DNA from: Polyangiaceae bacterium
GTDB taxonomy: Bacteria > Myxococcota_A > Polyangia > Polyangiales > Polyangiaceae
Direction: 5' to 3'
NCBI GenBank assembly: GCA_041389725.1
Contig: JAWKRG010000002.1
Span: forward strand, 1,488,001-1,552,000
Length of the DNA: 64,000 nt
In this document: positions 1 to 8,351 of the stretch, piece after piece
How positions within the stretch are numbered: position 1 is the first letter of the stretch
Layout of the letters: the number at the start of each line of letters is the position of its first letter
Notes under the pieces: model-generated
What the model saw: only the letters and a program-made list of their open reading frames with translations
What the model was told of the DNA's origin: nothing
The model's database searches: none
Position numbers and translations under genes: made by a program

Positions 1-1243
1 CGAGTGCTGCGGGAGGAGCAAGCGTCTTGGCGTGCACGCGTGCGCGACTCCGCTCCCGCAGGATCCAGGGAGCGTCTCCACGCGCAGCATCAGCGCCCGC
101 ATCCGCCAACAGCAGGAAGCAAGGCTGGGTCACGCCTTCGAAAGCGTCCTGCCCCAACTCGAGCAGTGGCTCTCGCACGCTGTGAGTCGTCGCCAAAGCT
201 CGGCGTGCAGGCTTGTAGCCGTCGAGATCCGCCAGCGGGCTCGGCAAGAGCAGCGCAACGCGTCCGGCGGGCGCTAGCTCCGCAGCTCGCTCCACGAACA
301 TCGCATGCAACGTGGGATAGCCGCGGAAAGCTCGATAGCGCGTCGCGAAGTACTTCCGCAGCTCCGGGGAAAGGGGCTTGGCCGCACGCCCGGCGAACGC
401 GACCCACGGGGGATTGCCCAAAACCAGATCGAATCCCGGAGCCTTCGTGAAAACGTCTTTGAAGGTATGCGTGATGCTCAGCGGCTGATCGTCAAGAACT
501 GCGGCGTCCCCGGGCTCGACGTCCCCAGGCTCGACGTCCCCAGGCTCGACGAGGGAGTTGCCCACCACCAGATGACGTTCGAGCGCAGGTAGTGCTGCGT
601 CGTCGCCAGCCAACAAGATCAGGCTTGCTTCCGCCGTCGCGATGGCCAGCACGCTGCGATCCACGCCGAAGAGTTGCTGCTGCAAGATCTCGCGAAGATC
701 TCGTCCCCCGGCATGCAGCAACCGTGCGGCGGCGAGCAGAAACGCCCCGGCACCGACGGCGGGGTCGAGGATCTTCGGCGACGAAGCGCCCAGGCCGTCC
801 AGTGCCGCCCGCGTCACGTGCTCGGTCCAGGTCGTCGGAGTGAAGAAGCTTCCGCTGCCCTTGCGCCCGCGCACCCAATCCAGCCCGTCCGCGGTCGCCC
901 GCAGGTCGAGGGTACGCTCGAGCACGCCCCCCAAGGCTTCGAGCGGCGCATCACGCAGGTCACCGAGCAGTTGATCCACGACGGGGAATACTCGGCTTGG
1001 CTCGAGCGCGAGCTGGATCTGGGCGTCGCGTTCCCGGCACGCTAGGCGCGTGCGTGCGAGCAAATCTGGGGACAGTCCGTGCGCCGCTGCCCACGCCCGT
1101 GCGGCAGTGGCTACCACTACGGTTCGCAGCGCAGAGAGCGCCTCAGGCGTCGCGGGACTCGTCAGCAGTGCGCTCAGCGCACGCAGCGCTTCGCTGCGTC
1201 GTGGCCGCTTGTTCGACTTTGCGTCCGCTGCTCGTAGCACCAC
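1..1243 (-). CDS. N6-adenine DNA methyltransferase, Eco57I/type IIG-like (C-terminus cut off by window edge)
   Basis: The reading frame is open from a GTG at 1243 to the window edge (about 414 codons), so the C-terminus is missing. In order it shows an N-terminal helical region, a GSFFTP-like segment near residue 155 typical of N6-adenine methyltransferases, the AdoMet-binding motif ILDPAVGAGAF near residue 185, and the catalytic NPPW tetrapeptide near residue 275 (preceded by FDLVLG). It should transfer a methyl group from AdoMet to adenine N6 in DNA, as a restriction-modification, BREX-like or orphan enzyme; any nuclease or target-recognition part would lie outside the window. The start is 2 nt after the pdxA stop, so the two are probably co-translated. 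A 15-bp tandem repeat gives three VEPGD units just before the catalytic motif. The family is clear; the system type is not decidable here. Confidence 0.85.
   Translation of the reverse strand, partial: MVLRAADAKSNKRPRRSEALRALSALLTSPATPEALSALRTVVVATAARAWAAAHGLSPDLLARTRLACRERDAQIQLALEPSRVFPVVDQLLGDLRDAPLEALGGVLERTLDLRATADGLDWVRGRKGSGSFFTPTTWTEHVTRAALDGLGASSPKILDPAVGAGAFLLAAARLLHAGGRDLREILQQQLFGVDRSVLAIATAEASLILLAGDDAALPALERHLVVGNSLVEPGDVEPGDVEPGDAAVLDDQPLSITHTFKDVFTKAPGFDLVLGNPPWVAFAGRAAKPLSPELRKYFATRYRAFRGYPTLHAMFVERAAELAPAGRVALLLPSPLADLDGYKPARRALATTHSVREPLLELGQDAFEGVTQPCFLLLADAGADAARGDAPWILRERSRARVHAKTLAPPAAL
505..550. repeat. 15-bp in-frame tandem repeat, three copies
   Basis: Three adjacent copies of a 15-bp unit (gtccccaggctcgac and one variant with ggg for agg) lie inside the methyltransferase gene and encode VEPGD three times. 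Copy changes would keep the frame. They insert about 15 residues between the AdoMet-binding and NPPW motifs. Confidence 0.8.
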
Positions 1244-1245
1244 CG

Positions 1246-2262
1246 CTATTTACGTTTCCTCGCGGATCGAGGTCGCGTCAAGCGGGCGGCCAACTGCAGC
1301 GCTGCGCGCATCCCGCTCTCGTCGGCGCGCCCGGTCCAGGCAATGTCGTAGGCGGTACCGTGATCGACGCTGGTTCGGATCAGGGGCAAACCGAGGGTCA
1401 CGTTCACGGCCTTGCCAAACGCGATCAGTTTCGTCGGAATCGTCGCCTGGTCGTGAAGCATGGTGACGACTCCGTCGACTTTGCCCATGCGAGCGAGGCG
1501 AAAGGCGGTCTCGGCGCCGATCGGCCCTTGCACCGTGGCGCGCCCGCCAAGGCGCCGCTTCGCGCGCCGAACGCCGGGCACGATGCGGGTCTTCTCGTCG
1601 CTGCCGAGCAGTTCGTCTTCGCCAGCATGGGGATTGAGCGAGGTGACGGCGACGAGGGGGCGGGAGGTTCCGAGTCGGCGAAGGAACTGGGCAAGTTCCA
1701 CGGTCGCGCGTTCCACTCCCTCAGGCGTGATGCTGCGCACGGCCTTCGCCACGGGCAGGTGGGTCGTGACCAATGCCGTCGTGATCTCGTCGCAGTGAAA
1801 GCACATCACGCTCCGGCCAGCACCGACACTGCGTTCGAGATGCTCGGTGTGACCCGCGAAGGCGCGCGCTCCCGGGGCTCCTGAACGCGCGATCGCGGCT
1901 TTGCTCACCGGTCCAGTCACCAGCGCCGAACCGGGGTGCTGCTGCACCAGGGCGAGCGCAGTGTCGATCCAACGCAGCGTGGCACGGCCCGCGCGATGGC
2001 TCGGACGACCGGGGCGGTAGTCCTTCACTGAGAGTGCATCGCCCGGGTCCACGAGCGCGATGTGTCGCCCAGGGGGCAGCACGCCCTGGAAGTCCACCAG
2101 TCGTTTGGCATCGATGCCGCGGAGTCGCGCCGCCGCACTGATCACGCCACGATCCCCCACCAGCACGACGTCCCGACGATCCGCCGCGGCCGCTACCGCC
2201 ACCTCGGGGCCAATGCCTGCCGGACATCCCACGCTCACGAAAAGCACGGCGCGTTGTAGCAT
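1246..2262 (-). CDS. pdxA: 4-hydroxythreonine-4-phosphate dehydrogenase PdxA
   Basis: 338 residues, the usual length for PdxA, which oxidises 4-phosphohydroxy-L-threonine with NAD in DXP-dependent vitamin B6 synthesis in the cytoplasm. Family signatures are present: GCPAGIGPE at the N-terminus, AGHTEHLE near residue 150, SLNPHAGE near 210, a C-terminal MLHDQ segment and then SVDHGTAYDIA. The His in each of the three central signatures fits the metal-binding site. The gene diverges from the YdcF-like gene with only about 6 bp between the start codons, so their promoters must overlap each other's coding DNA unless one true start lies further in. Downstream it is almost contiguous (2 nt) with the DNA methyltransferase gene, with which it has no obvious metabolic link. 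Confidence 0.95.
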   Translation of the reverse strand: MLQRAVLFVSVGCPAGIGPEVAVAAAADRRDVVLVGDRGVISAAARLRGIDAKRLVDFQGVLPPGRHIALVDPGDALSVKDYRPGRPSHRAGRATLRWIDTALALVQQHPGSALVTGPVSKAAIARSGAPGARAFAGHTEHLERSVGAGRSVMCFHCDEITTALVTTHLPVAKAVRSITPEGVERATVELAQFLRRLGTSRPLVAVTSLNPHAGEDELLGSDEKTRIVPGVRRAKRRLGGRATVQGPIGAETAFRLARMGKVDGVVTMLHDQATIPTKLIAFGKAVNVTLGLPLIRTSVDHGTAYDIAWTGRADESGMRAALQLAARLTRPRSARKRK

Positions 2263-2268
2263 GCGCCG

Positions 2269-3324
2269 ATGGGAATGCGCGATTGGGGCCTGGGCGTTGC
2301 TGCCGGTGAGGTGACGGCCACACGAGGATGGATCGCGCGAGGCGCCGCGGGTTTCGTTGGCCTCGCCTTGGGGCTCGACGTTGCGCGTGCCCTGGTCGCG
2401 CGCGGACGCCCTGCGGAGTGGTGGCTGTCTTTTCGGGGCTCGCCCTTGGCAGCCGCCGTCTGGACGCTGGCAGCGGCGCTGCTGCTCTCTGCCTGGGCGC
2501 TTCGCCCCGACGCATCACCGACGCGACGGCGCGCGACGCTGGGGATCTTGGCGGTGGGAATGCTGATGGCCGCGCTGGATACCGGTTCGTTCTATCGCGT
2601 GCTCGCCGACGGCCAGGTGAGCACGCCCATTCCGTTGCCTTTGTCGCTATTCCTGGCGTGTGGATTCGGTCTTCTCTTCCGCGCAGTGCGGCGCGGCGTG
2701 CAGCCGCGGACTGAGCGCCGCTGGCTCGATTTGGCGATGGGGTTTGGCGGCACCGCAGCCCTGCTCGCCCTGGGACAGATGATCTGCTTTGGCACCACGG
2801 ACTATCGCCGACAGGCCGACGCCGTCGTCGTGCTGGGCGCGCGAGTCTACGCGGACGGCACGCCGTCCCTGGCCCTTGCCGATCGCGTGCGGACCGCGAG
2901 TCAGTTGCAGTTGGAAGGGCGCGCGCCCTTGCTGATCGTGTCGGGCGGTCCCGGTGACGGCGACGCACACGAAACCGACGCCATGCGCGCGCAAGCGATT
3001 CGTCTGGGCGTGCCTGCGACTGCCATCGTAGTGGACCGCGGTGGCATCGACACGAATCACACCGCGGATCACGTCGCACGCATCCTTCACCAGCGGCTGC
3101 CGCACAGTTCGCGCCGTCCCCGGGTCTTGGCCGTGAGCCACGGCTATCACCTGCCCCGCGTGAAGTTGGCGCTCGAAGGCGCCGGGCTCACTGCCTATAC
3201 GGTGCCCGCCAAGGAAACGCGCAAGCTGGTGCGGCTACCGATCTACATGGCGCGCGAAGTGATCGCGTTCTGGGCCTACGCGCTACGCACCACGCTGCCT
3301 CGCGCCAGCGCACCGAACGCGTGA
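2269..3324 (+). CDS. YdcF/SanA-like membrane protein (DUF218)
   Basis: 351 residues. Several hydrophobic segments occupy roughly the first 180 residues (around 25-40, 55-75, 85-105, 120-140, 160-175). A DUF218 domain follows, beginning ADAVVVLGARVYADG and continuing with LIVSGG, and HETDAM, the usual layout of the YdcF/SanA/ElyC fold. Known relatives act in envelope integrity or carrier-lipid metabolism, but no reaction can be assigned here. The start is uncertain: ATG 2269 is closest to pdxA, while ATG 2275 or GTG 2311 would leave more room for a promoter. The gene runs tail-to-tail towards the kinase gene that ends at 3402; I saw no clear terminator between them. Confidence 0.8.
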   Translation: MGMRDWGLGVAAGEVTATRGWIARGAAGFVGLALGLDVARALVARGRPAEWWLSFRGSPLAAAVWTLAAALLLSAWALRPDASPTRRRATLGILAVGMLMAALDTGSFYRVLADGQVSTPIPLPLSLFLACGFGLLFRAVRRGVQPRTERRWLDLAMGFGGTAALLALGQMICFGTTDYRRQADAVVVLGARVYADGTPSLALADRVRTASQLQLEGRAPLLIVSGGPGDGDAHETDAMRAQAIRLGVPATAIVVDRGGIDTNHTADHVARILHQRLPHSSRRPRVLAVSHGYHLPRVKLALEGAGLTAYTVPAKETRKLVRLPIYMAREVIAFWAYALRTTLPRASAPNA

Positions 3325-3401
3325 AGCGCGCCGAGAGCCAAGACTCCAACGTCATCAAGGGTTGGCGCACACGAAGCCCAGGCGCGGCTCGCGTTGCTCG
3401 G

Positions 3402-5375
3402 TCAGTTGCTCTTCGACGTCGGGGCCGGTTTCGACGTCGGGGCTGGCTTCGTCGTGGGCGCCGGCTTCGTCGGTAGCGGGAGCAACGCGAAGCGGACCGC
3501 GGTCACCTGCCCGGCGACGACGCTCCGCCTGCTCGTTGCGGTGCGGTAGCCAGATTTCATTCCGGTCACATCGTAGATCCCCGGAGCCATGAATACCGTC
3601 AGTGGCGTTGCGCCATACCTGCGATCCCCAATCCACACGGTGTCGCAGTTCGGACTGCACACGACTACGAGCTTTGCCGAAGTGGCGGACTTGGATGTCG
3701 GCTTGGAGGCAGGCGAAGGGCTAGGCGGCGGCGTTGGGACCGGGCTCGGCGTATTCGTAGCGAATGGACTGGTGACGGTGGGCTCCGGCGCCACGATCGC
3801 AACGCAGCCGCGGCTGGTGAAGCGCATTCCTGCTGGACAGGACGTGTCTACGATCTTGACGCAGCTTCCGTTGCTCTTGCGCGTCCCTTCGGGACACTCG
3901 ACGGTCGCGGGCGCCGCAGGCGTATCGGGCTCCTCGAGCAGGGCGAGCAGCGTTGGTTCCCAGAAGTCCCGAGTCACGAGCACCACGACGGCCATCAAGC
4001 CCATGAACACGATCAGCAGCAGTGCCCACCAACCGCGACGCGACCCCGATGCGGCGGGCGCCGGAGGTGGGTGCATGCCCGCGGGCGTCATCGCCCAGGG
4101 CGTGGGCGCCGCGGGAACGGGAACGTAGGCATGCGGCGGCGGACCGTACTCGGAAGGCACCGGCGACATGCGCGGTTGCGGCCCAGCAGTCGTCCACTCC
4201 GCTGCCGTGTAGGCAGGAACGCCCGGAGGCGTGCCCACACGCTGCGCGGCTTGGGATCGCGCAGTGCTGGGCGAAGCCGCGACTGCGGATGCTGCAACTG
4301 CGAGATCTTGCTGCCGCAAGGGCGGCATGTCGTCGACGGTGCGAGGAACCGACGCTTGCGCAGGTGGCTGCACCGGCGCATGCAGCGATGGTTGTGCGGA
4401 TACCTGCGCCGACGCGTTGGACGAGTACCCAGCTGCCTCGGGCGGCCTCGAAGCGACGGCGGTCGCGGCCTCGGGATCCACGGCGCCCGAGAGCACCTGG
4501 TCGAGAGCACGCCCTGCGCTGACGGCATCCGGGAAGCGTTGCTCGGGTTCGCGATGGACCGCGCGCGCAAACCAAGTGTCGAAGCCTGGTGGTAGTCGCG
4601 CCTCGCGCACTAGCTCCGTGGCCCGCCGAGAAGCGGGCGCCATGGGATCGAACAGCACTTCGCGCATCAACGCCTGCAGCGTCGTTCCCTCTCGGGCTCC
4701 CAACCAATAGGGTCGACCCGCGAGCAACCAGAACGCGATCAGTCCAAGCGCCCAAACGTCCGTGGCCGGCGAGATGACGCCACGGCTGGCCCCCGCTTGC
4801 TCAGGCGCCATCCACAGCGGCGTGCCGAGGGAAGCCGTGGTGGACGCGGAGCCTGCATCGGCGGTGACCTTCGCGATGCCGAAGTCGAGCACCTTCACCG
4901 TGAACGGAATGCCGGCGCGGCGCGGCGCCGCCAAGAAGATGTTTTCGGGCTTGAGATCGCGGTGCACGATGCCCCGCGCGTGTGCGGCGCCGAGGGCGTG
5001 GCACAGTTGATTCATGATCTCGCGCACCATGGCCGGGCCCGCGCGCCCGGTCGCGGCCGCTTCGAGCAGATCCGTGCCATCGAGCAGCTCCATCGCCAAC
5101 CACGGCATGCCCGTCGCCTCGTCGACGCCCGCCGCGATCACTTGCACCACGTGATCGCTCGGGATCTGAGCCGATACCTTCGCTTCTTGCTCGAAGCGCG
5201 CGCGTAGCGCTGGATCCCGCACCAACTGCGGGTGCATCAGCTTCAGCGCCCGCTCCGCCCGGGTGCTCAGTTGCTCCACCACGAACACGGCGCCCATGCC
5301 GCCCTCGGATAGGCGCCGCAGGATGCGATAGTCGCCGGCGAATACCGTTCCCGGTGCGAGCTCGAACCCCGACAT
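3402..5375 (-). CDS. Serine/threonine protein kinase with transmembrane segment and PEGA domain
   Basis: 657 residues. An N-terminal eukaryotic-type kinase domain (about 1-290) has the glycine loop (LSEGGMGAVF), the ALK lysine, the catalytic HRDLKPEN and DFG (DFGIAK), so it should be active. A long Pro/Ala-rich linker (about 300-440) leads to one membrane segment near 445-465, then a Cys-containing extracytoplasmic stretch and a PEGA domain (WIGDRRYGATPLTV) near 590-640. The tail repeats TKPAPT/SKPAPT. The topology fits a receptor kinase with a cytoplasmic catalytic domain and an external sensing or wall-binding part, common in Myxococcota. No phosphatase or substrate gene is adjacent. The ATG at 5375 opens directly into the kinase domain and is a convincing start. 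Confidence 0.93.
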   Translation of the reverse strand: MSGFELAPGTVFAGDYRILRRLSEGGMGAVFVVEQLSTRAERALKLMHPQLVRDPALRARFEQEAKVSAQIPSDHVVQVIAAGVDEATGMPWLAMELLDGTDLLEAAATGRAGPAMVREIMNQLCHALGAAHARGIVHRDLKPENIFLAAPRRAGIPFTVKVLDFGIAKVTADAGSASTTASLGTPLWMAPEQAGASRGVISPATDVWALGLIAFWLLAGRPYWLGAREGTTLQALMREVLFDPMAPASRRATELVREARLPPGFDTWFARAVHREPEQRFPDAVSAGRALDQVLSGAVDPEAATAVASRPPEAAGYSSNASAQVSAQPSLHAPVQPPAQASVPRTVDDMPPLRQQDLAVAASAVAASPSTARSQAAQRVGTPPGVPAYTAAEWTTAGPQPRMSPVPSEYGPPPHAYVPVPAAPTPWAMTPAGMHPPPAPAASGSRRGWWALLLIVFMGLMAVVVLVTRDFWEPTLLALLEEPDTPAAPATVECPEGTRKSNGSCVKIVDTSCPAGMRFTSRGCVAIVAPEPTVTSPFATNTPSPVPTPPPSPSPASKPTSKSATSAKLVVVCSPNCDTVWIGDRRYGATPLTVFMAPGIYDVTGMKSGYRTATSRRSVVAGQVTAVRFALLPLPTKPAPTTKPAPTSKPAPTSKSN

Positions 5376-5486
5376 GCTTCCGGTCAGTGTACACCCTCGA
5401 CGCCGCGGTGCGTGGCTACGCTGCGGATCGCATGCAGGACCAGCGCAGGGCCCGCGTGGTGCTGCGCACCCGGGATTTGAGTAGAA

Positions 5487-6272
5487 CTACTTGGGCGGCG
5501 TGAAGTTGAAGGGGGGCTCGCGCTCTGCTTGGCCCATGTCGTCGTGGGCGTAGTAGGCGACGACCATCTGCTGCGCCCCTGGTCGCGTGTAGACATCGGC
5601 GCGACGAGACTCGATGGTTCCCGCGATGACCTCGGCCACCTCCTCGGCGCTCTGAGCGCCGGGGAATTTCCGCGAATCCACACCTCCGTGCAGGGCGGAC
5701 AGGCCGAACCCGGTAGCCACGACGCCCGGGTGCACCGAGGAAACTTGGATCCCCGGGTACTCCGCTTGCAGCTCCATGCGCAGATTGGCGGTGAGCGAGT
5801 TCAGGGCGTGCTTCGACGCCGAGTAGGCCGAGCGAAAGTGCGCGAAGGGCACGCGACCGAGCATGGACGACACATTGATGATGTGGCCGCGACCGCGCTG
5901 TTTGAAGTGCGGCAGGACGGCTTGCATGCCGTAGAGCGCAGACTTGACGTTGACCAGCACCATCTCGTCCACATCCTCATCCGTGAGTGCGGACACGGGA
6001 CGTGTGATGCCGCGCCCTGCGTTGTTGACCCAGACGTCGAGCTGTCCGCAGCGCTCCAGCGTCGTGGCCACGACCCGATCGACATCCGCGCGACGCGTGA
6101 CATCGGCCTGAACCACGACTGCGTTGGGACCGCAGTTCGCCGCGACTTCACTCAGCTCTTTCTCGCGACGCGCGACCAGCACCGGACGCGCTCCCCGCGC
6201 GGCCACCAACTTCGCCAGCGCAGCGCCAATTCCTGCGCTTGCACCCGTGATCACGATCACCTGATCCTTCAT
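5487..6272 (-). CDS. Short-chain dehydrogenase/reductase
   Basis: 261 residues from the ATG at 6272, chosen over one 17 codons upstream because a GGAGG lies about 11 nt before it and the protein then begins at the first beta strand (MKDQVIVITG). Classical SDR features are present: TGASAGIG cofactor-binding motif, NNAG, and the catalytic Ser (NVSS) with YSASK. An Arg after the second strand (VARREKE) suggests NADP(H). The enzyme is a cytoplasmic oxidoreductase and the substrate cannot be inferred. It lies 73 bp downstream of lspA on the same strand; the pairing looks incidental. Confidence 0.9.
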   Translation of the reverse strand: MKDQVIVITGASAGIGAALAKLVAARGARPVLVARREKELSEVAANCGPNAVVVQADVTRRADVDRVVATTLERCGQLDVWVNNAGRGITRPVSALTDEDVDEMVLVNVKSALYGMQAVLPHFKQRGRGHIINVSSMLGRVPFAHFRSAYSASKHALNSLTANLRMELQAEYPGIQVSSVHPGVVATGFGLSALHGGVDSRKFPGAQSAEEVAEVIAGTIESRRADVYTRPGAQQMVVAYYAHDDMGQAEREPPFNFTPPK

Positions 6273-6345
6273 CGACGCATGTCCTCCAAGCCGGCGAATG
6301 CCACTTTCGCGAAGCGCGGGCAAGGGTGGAACGGCAGACCCGTTC

Positions 6346-6834
6346 TCAGCTCGCCGCGGCGGTGGGCGGCGCGCGCTGGGGGCGGTGGGCTACGAGAAAG
6401 AGCAAGATGCCGGCACAGATGGCGACGTCGGCGACGTTGAATACGGGCCAGTGGTGCAGATGGATGAAATCCACGACGTGGCCGCGCAGCAGCCGATCCG
6501 TCACGTTGCCGACGGCGCCGCCCAGGATCAGTGCACCCAGAACGCGTTCCAGGGTCGTCGCCTGACGAAACCGCCGCGCGACGACGACGATCAGCGCGAT
6601 CGTCACCAGAGTGGAGAGCCCGGTCAGGAGCCACCAGCGGGCGGCATCGGGCAGCCGCTCTCCGATCAGCGAGAAAGCCGTGTCCGTGTTGCGCGCGTAG
6701 GTCAGATCCAGCACGCCCGGAACGAGGGCAACGGGCTCATCGAGTCGCTGAGTGGCGAGGTGCTTGGTTGCGTGATCGCAACTGACCACCCCGCTCAATA
6801 GCAGGGTGAACCCAAGCCATCCCAGGGGTCTCAT
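6346..6834 (-). CDS. lspA: Lipoprotein signal peptidase (signal peptidase II)
   Basis: 162 residues, the normal size for LspA, the inner-membrane aspartyl protease that cleaves prolipoproteins before the lipid-modified cysteine. Conserved blocks appear in order: DHATK, NTDTAFS, GGAVGNVTDR and VVDFIHLHHWPVFNVAD. The two catalytic aspartates are those of VTDR and NVAD. Four hydrophobic segments are visible. The block usually written NTGAAF reads NTDTAF here, which is unusual but outside the catalytic pair. The gene matters in context because this window encodes about a dozen predicted lipoproteins. Confidence 0.95.
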   Translation of the reverse strand: MRPLGWLGFTLLLSGVVSCDHATKHLATQRLDEPVALVPGVLDLTYARNTDTAFSLIGERLPDAARWWLLTGLSTLVTIALIVVVARRFRQATTLERVLGALILGGAVGNVTDRLLRGHVVDFIHLHHWPVFNVADVAICAGILLFLVAHRPQRAPPTAAAS

Positions 6835-6918
6835 GGCGAGTCAACCGCCGGGAACTCGAGTTATTCCTGGAGGCGCTGCCTTTTGCGGCTCGGGCACGAG
6901 CAGCGTAGCATTGCTCCC

Positions 6919-7545
6919 ATGGGGACGCGGCACCTCGCCATCTTCGTGTTTGCCCTCGCGCTCTCGGCGTGTGGCGGAAGTTCTTCTGATGACGGCAGCA
7001 GTAGCGGCGGCACGAGTAGCGGCGGCAGTAGTAGTGGGGGCGCCAGCAGCGGCGGTGCGGGTAGCGGTGGCACCAGCAGCGGTGGCAGCGGCGGCAGCAC
7101 GGTCGACGCGAGCGCGGGGGGCAGCGGTGGGATGCTCGACGCCGGTGCTTGCAGCGAAGGTGGCACGTCCGACGCTGGAGCCGAAGCTAACATTGCCGCG
7201 TCCTGCAGCGTCGCCGTGATCGTGGTCTCGCGCATCGACAGCGAGTGCTCTGGCGCCGGCGGCGAGCACATCACCTTCGACGTGCTCGAGATCGGCCTGG
7301 GACCCAAGGTGACGAAGATCCACCACGGCGATCACGCCTACTATCCCCCGCCCGAGGGACCGAACCAGGTGGGACAAGTGTTCGTGGCCGGCATCGATCC
7401 CTTCGGCGCACTCACGCCGCGCCCGGACAACCCGGGTTGGTGCCTCACCGGCCTGCCCGCCGTCGACGGCTACGCCCACACGCTACTGCGCGTGAACAAC
7501 GCGACCGAAGGCTCCACCAAGATGAAGCAGATCCTGGGGCTCTGA
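6919..7545 (+). CDS. Predicted lipoprotein with Ser/Gly-rich linker
   Basis: 208 residues from the ATG at 6919, chosen over one 12 codons upstream because it opens directly into a lipoprotein signal peptide (hydrophobic run, then LSACGG). The cysteine is followed by about 45 residues almost entirely Gly and Ser in short repeats, which probably hold the domain off the membrane. The C-terminal 120 residues are a globular domain with two or three cysteines and no family I recognise. It lies divergent from lspA and 27 bp upstream of the next gene, so the two may be co-transcribed. Confidence 0.75.
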   Translation: MGTRHLAIFVFALALSACGGSSSDDGSSSGGTSSGGSSSGGASSGGAGSGGTSSGGSGGSTVDASAGGSGGMLDAGACSEGGTSDAGAEANIAASCSVAVIVVSRIDSECSGAGGEHITFDVLEIGLGPKVTKIHHGDHAYYPPPEGPNQVGQVFVAGIDPFGALTPRPDNPGWCLTGLPAVDGYAHTLLRVNNATEGSTKMKQILGL

Positions 7546-7572
7546 CGCCAGCGGAACTGGGGAGGTGACGCG

Positions 7573-8181
7573 ATGGCAAGTAGGCACGTGCGAAGGCGCT
7601 GCGTGAACGTCGTGTTCGGCGTATTGCTCGCGGCGTCCGCGGCGAGCGCGAGAGAAACGGTGGATCGGCCGGATCGGACGCGGCGCCAGGACCACGCAGC
7701 CTCCGAGCAATCCGCACCAACCGCGCCGCCTGCACCGCCGGAAGTCATCGAGGCGGACTTGCCCTCGCCTCCGCCGGGCTACCATCGTGAGGCGCGTGCC
7801 CGCCCCGGCCGCGCCCTCGGAGGCGGTCTGCTCTTCGCGGCCGCCTGGGCACCCGCGCTGTTGTTCGGCGTCGAGGGCATGACGTGTGAGGAGCCGCAGC
7901 CAGGCGAGGACTACTGCGGCTTCGTGCGTCAGTTCCAATCCGCCGTGGTTCCCGGGATAGGTCCGCTACTGGTGCTCGACGCCTGCAATGGCAATGCGCC
8001 CTGTATGGCCATCTTCGCGGCGGACGCGGGTTTGCAGTGCGCCGGCCTCTACCTATTCGTCTCCGGCGCTGTGAAACGCGATGTTTACGTGCGCGACGCG
8101 GAGACCACTGCGGCGCCCGTAGCGCTCACCTTGCGCGGCACTGCCGGAGGCGCCGTGCTTGGCGTCATGGGCAACTTCTGA
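7573..8181 (+). CDS. Small exported/membrane protein of unknown function
   Basis: 202 residues. There is an N-terminal signal peptide (VVFGVLLAASAASA), a Pro-rich segment, then two to three hydrophobic helices (AWAPALLFG near 95, GIGPLLVLDA near 120, and a C-terminal segment). Four cysteines lie between residues 105 and 160. Similar layouts are common among uncharacterised Myxococcota proteins, and I do not recognise a named family. It follows the lipoprotein gene by 27 bp. The region immediately downstream carries direct repeats. Confidence 0.6.
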   Translation: MASRHVRRRCVNVVFGVLLAASAASARETVDRPDRTRRQDHAASEQSAPTAPPAPPEVIEADLPSPPPGYHREARARPGRALGGGLLFAAAWAPALLFGVEGMTCEEPQPGEDYCGFVRQFQSAVVPGIGPLLVLDACNGNAPCMAIFAADAGLQCAGLYLFVSGAVKRDVYVRDAETTAAPVALTLRGTAGGAVLGVMGNF

Positions 8182-8193
8182 AGCGTAGGAACC

Positions 8194-8261
8194 TGCGCGC
8201 GGGGGGCGAAGGTTCCGCCGCGTCTGAAGCGCTGCCACATGCGCGCGGGGGGCGAAGGTTC
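8194..8261. repeat. Direct repeat, two 22-bp copies 46 bp apart
   Basis: An identical 22-bp sequence (TGCGCGC, six G, CGAAGGTTC) occurs at 8194-8215 and 8240-8261, with related ctgaagcg words around it, filling the space between two plus-strand genes. I see no open frame across it. Confidence 0.75.
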
Positions 8262-8351
8262 AGCCACATTCGATGAAGCGCCGCCCACACGCACGGGCGC
8301 CGAGCTACTCACCGCTGGGAATCGGGGCACCGCTCGGCCTAGGATGCCGGG

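Noticed and set aside
1721..3079. Minus-strand frame of 452 codons over pdxA and the YdcF-like gene
   Set aside because: It is Arg/Pro-rich with no domain and overlaps two clear genes in other frames.
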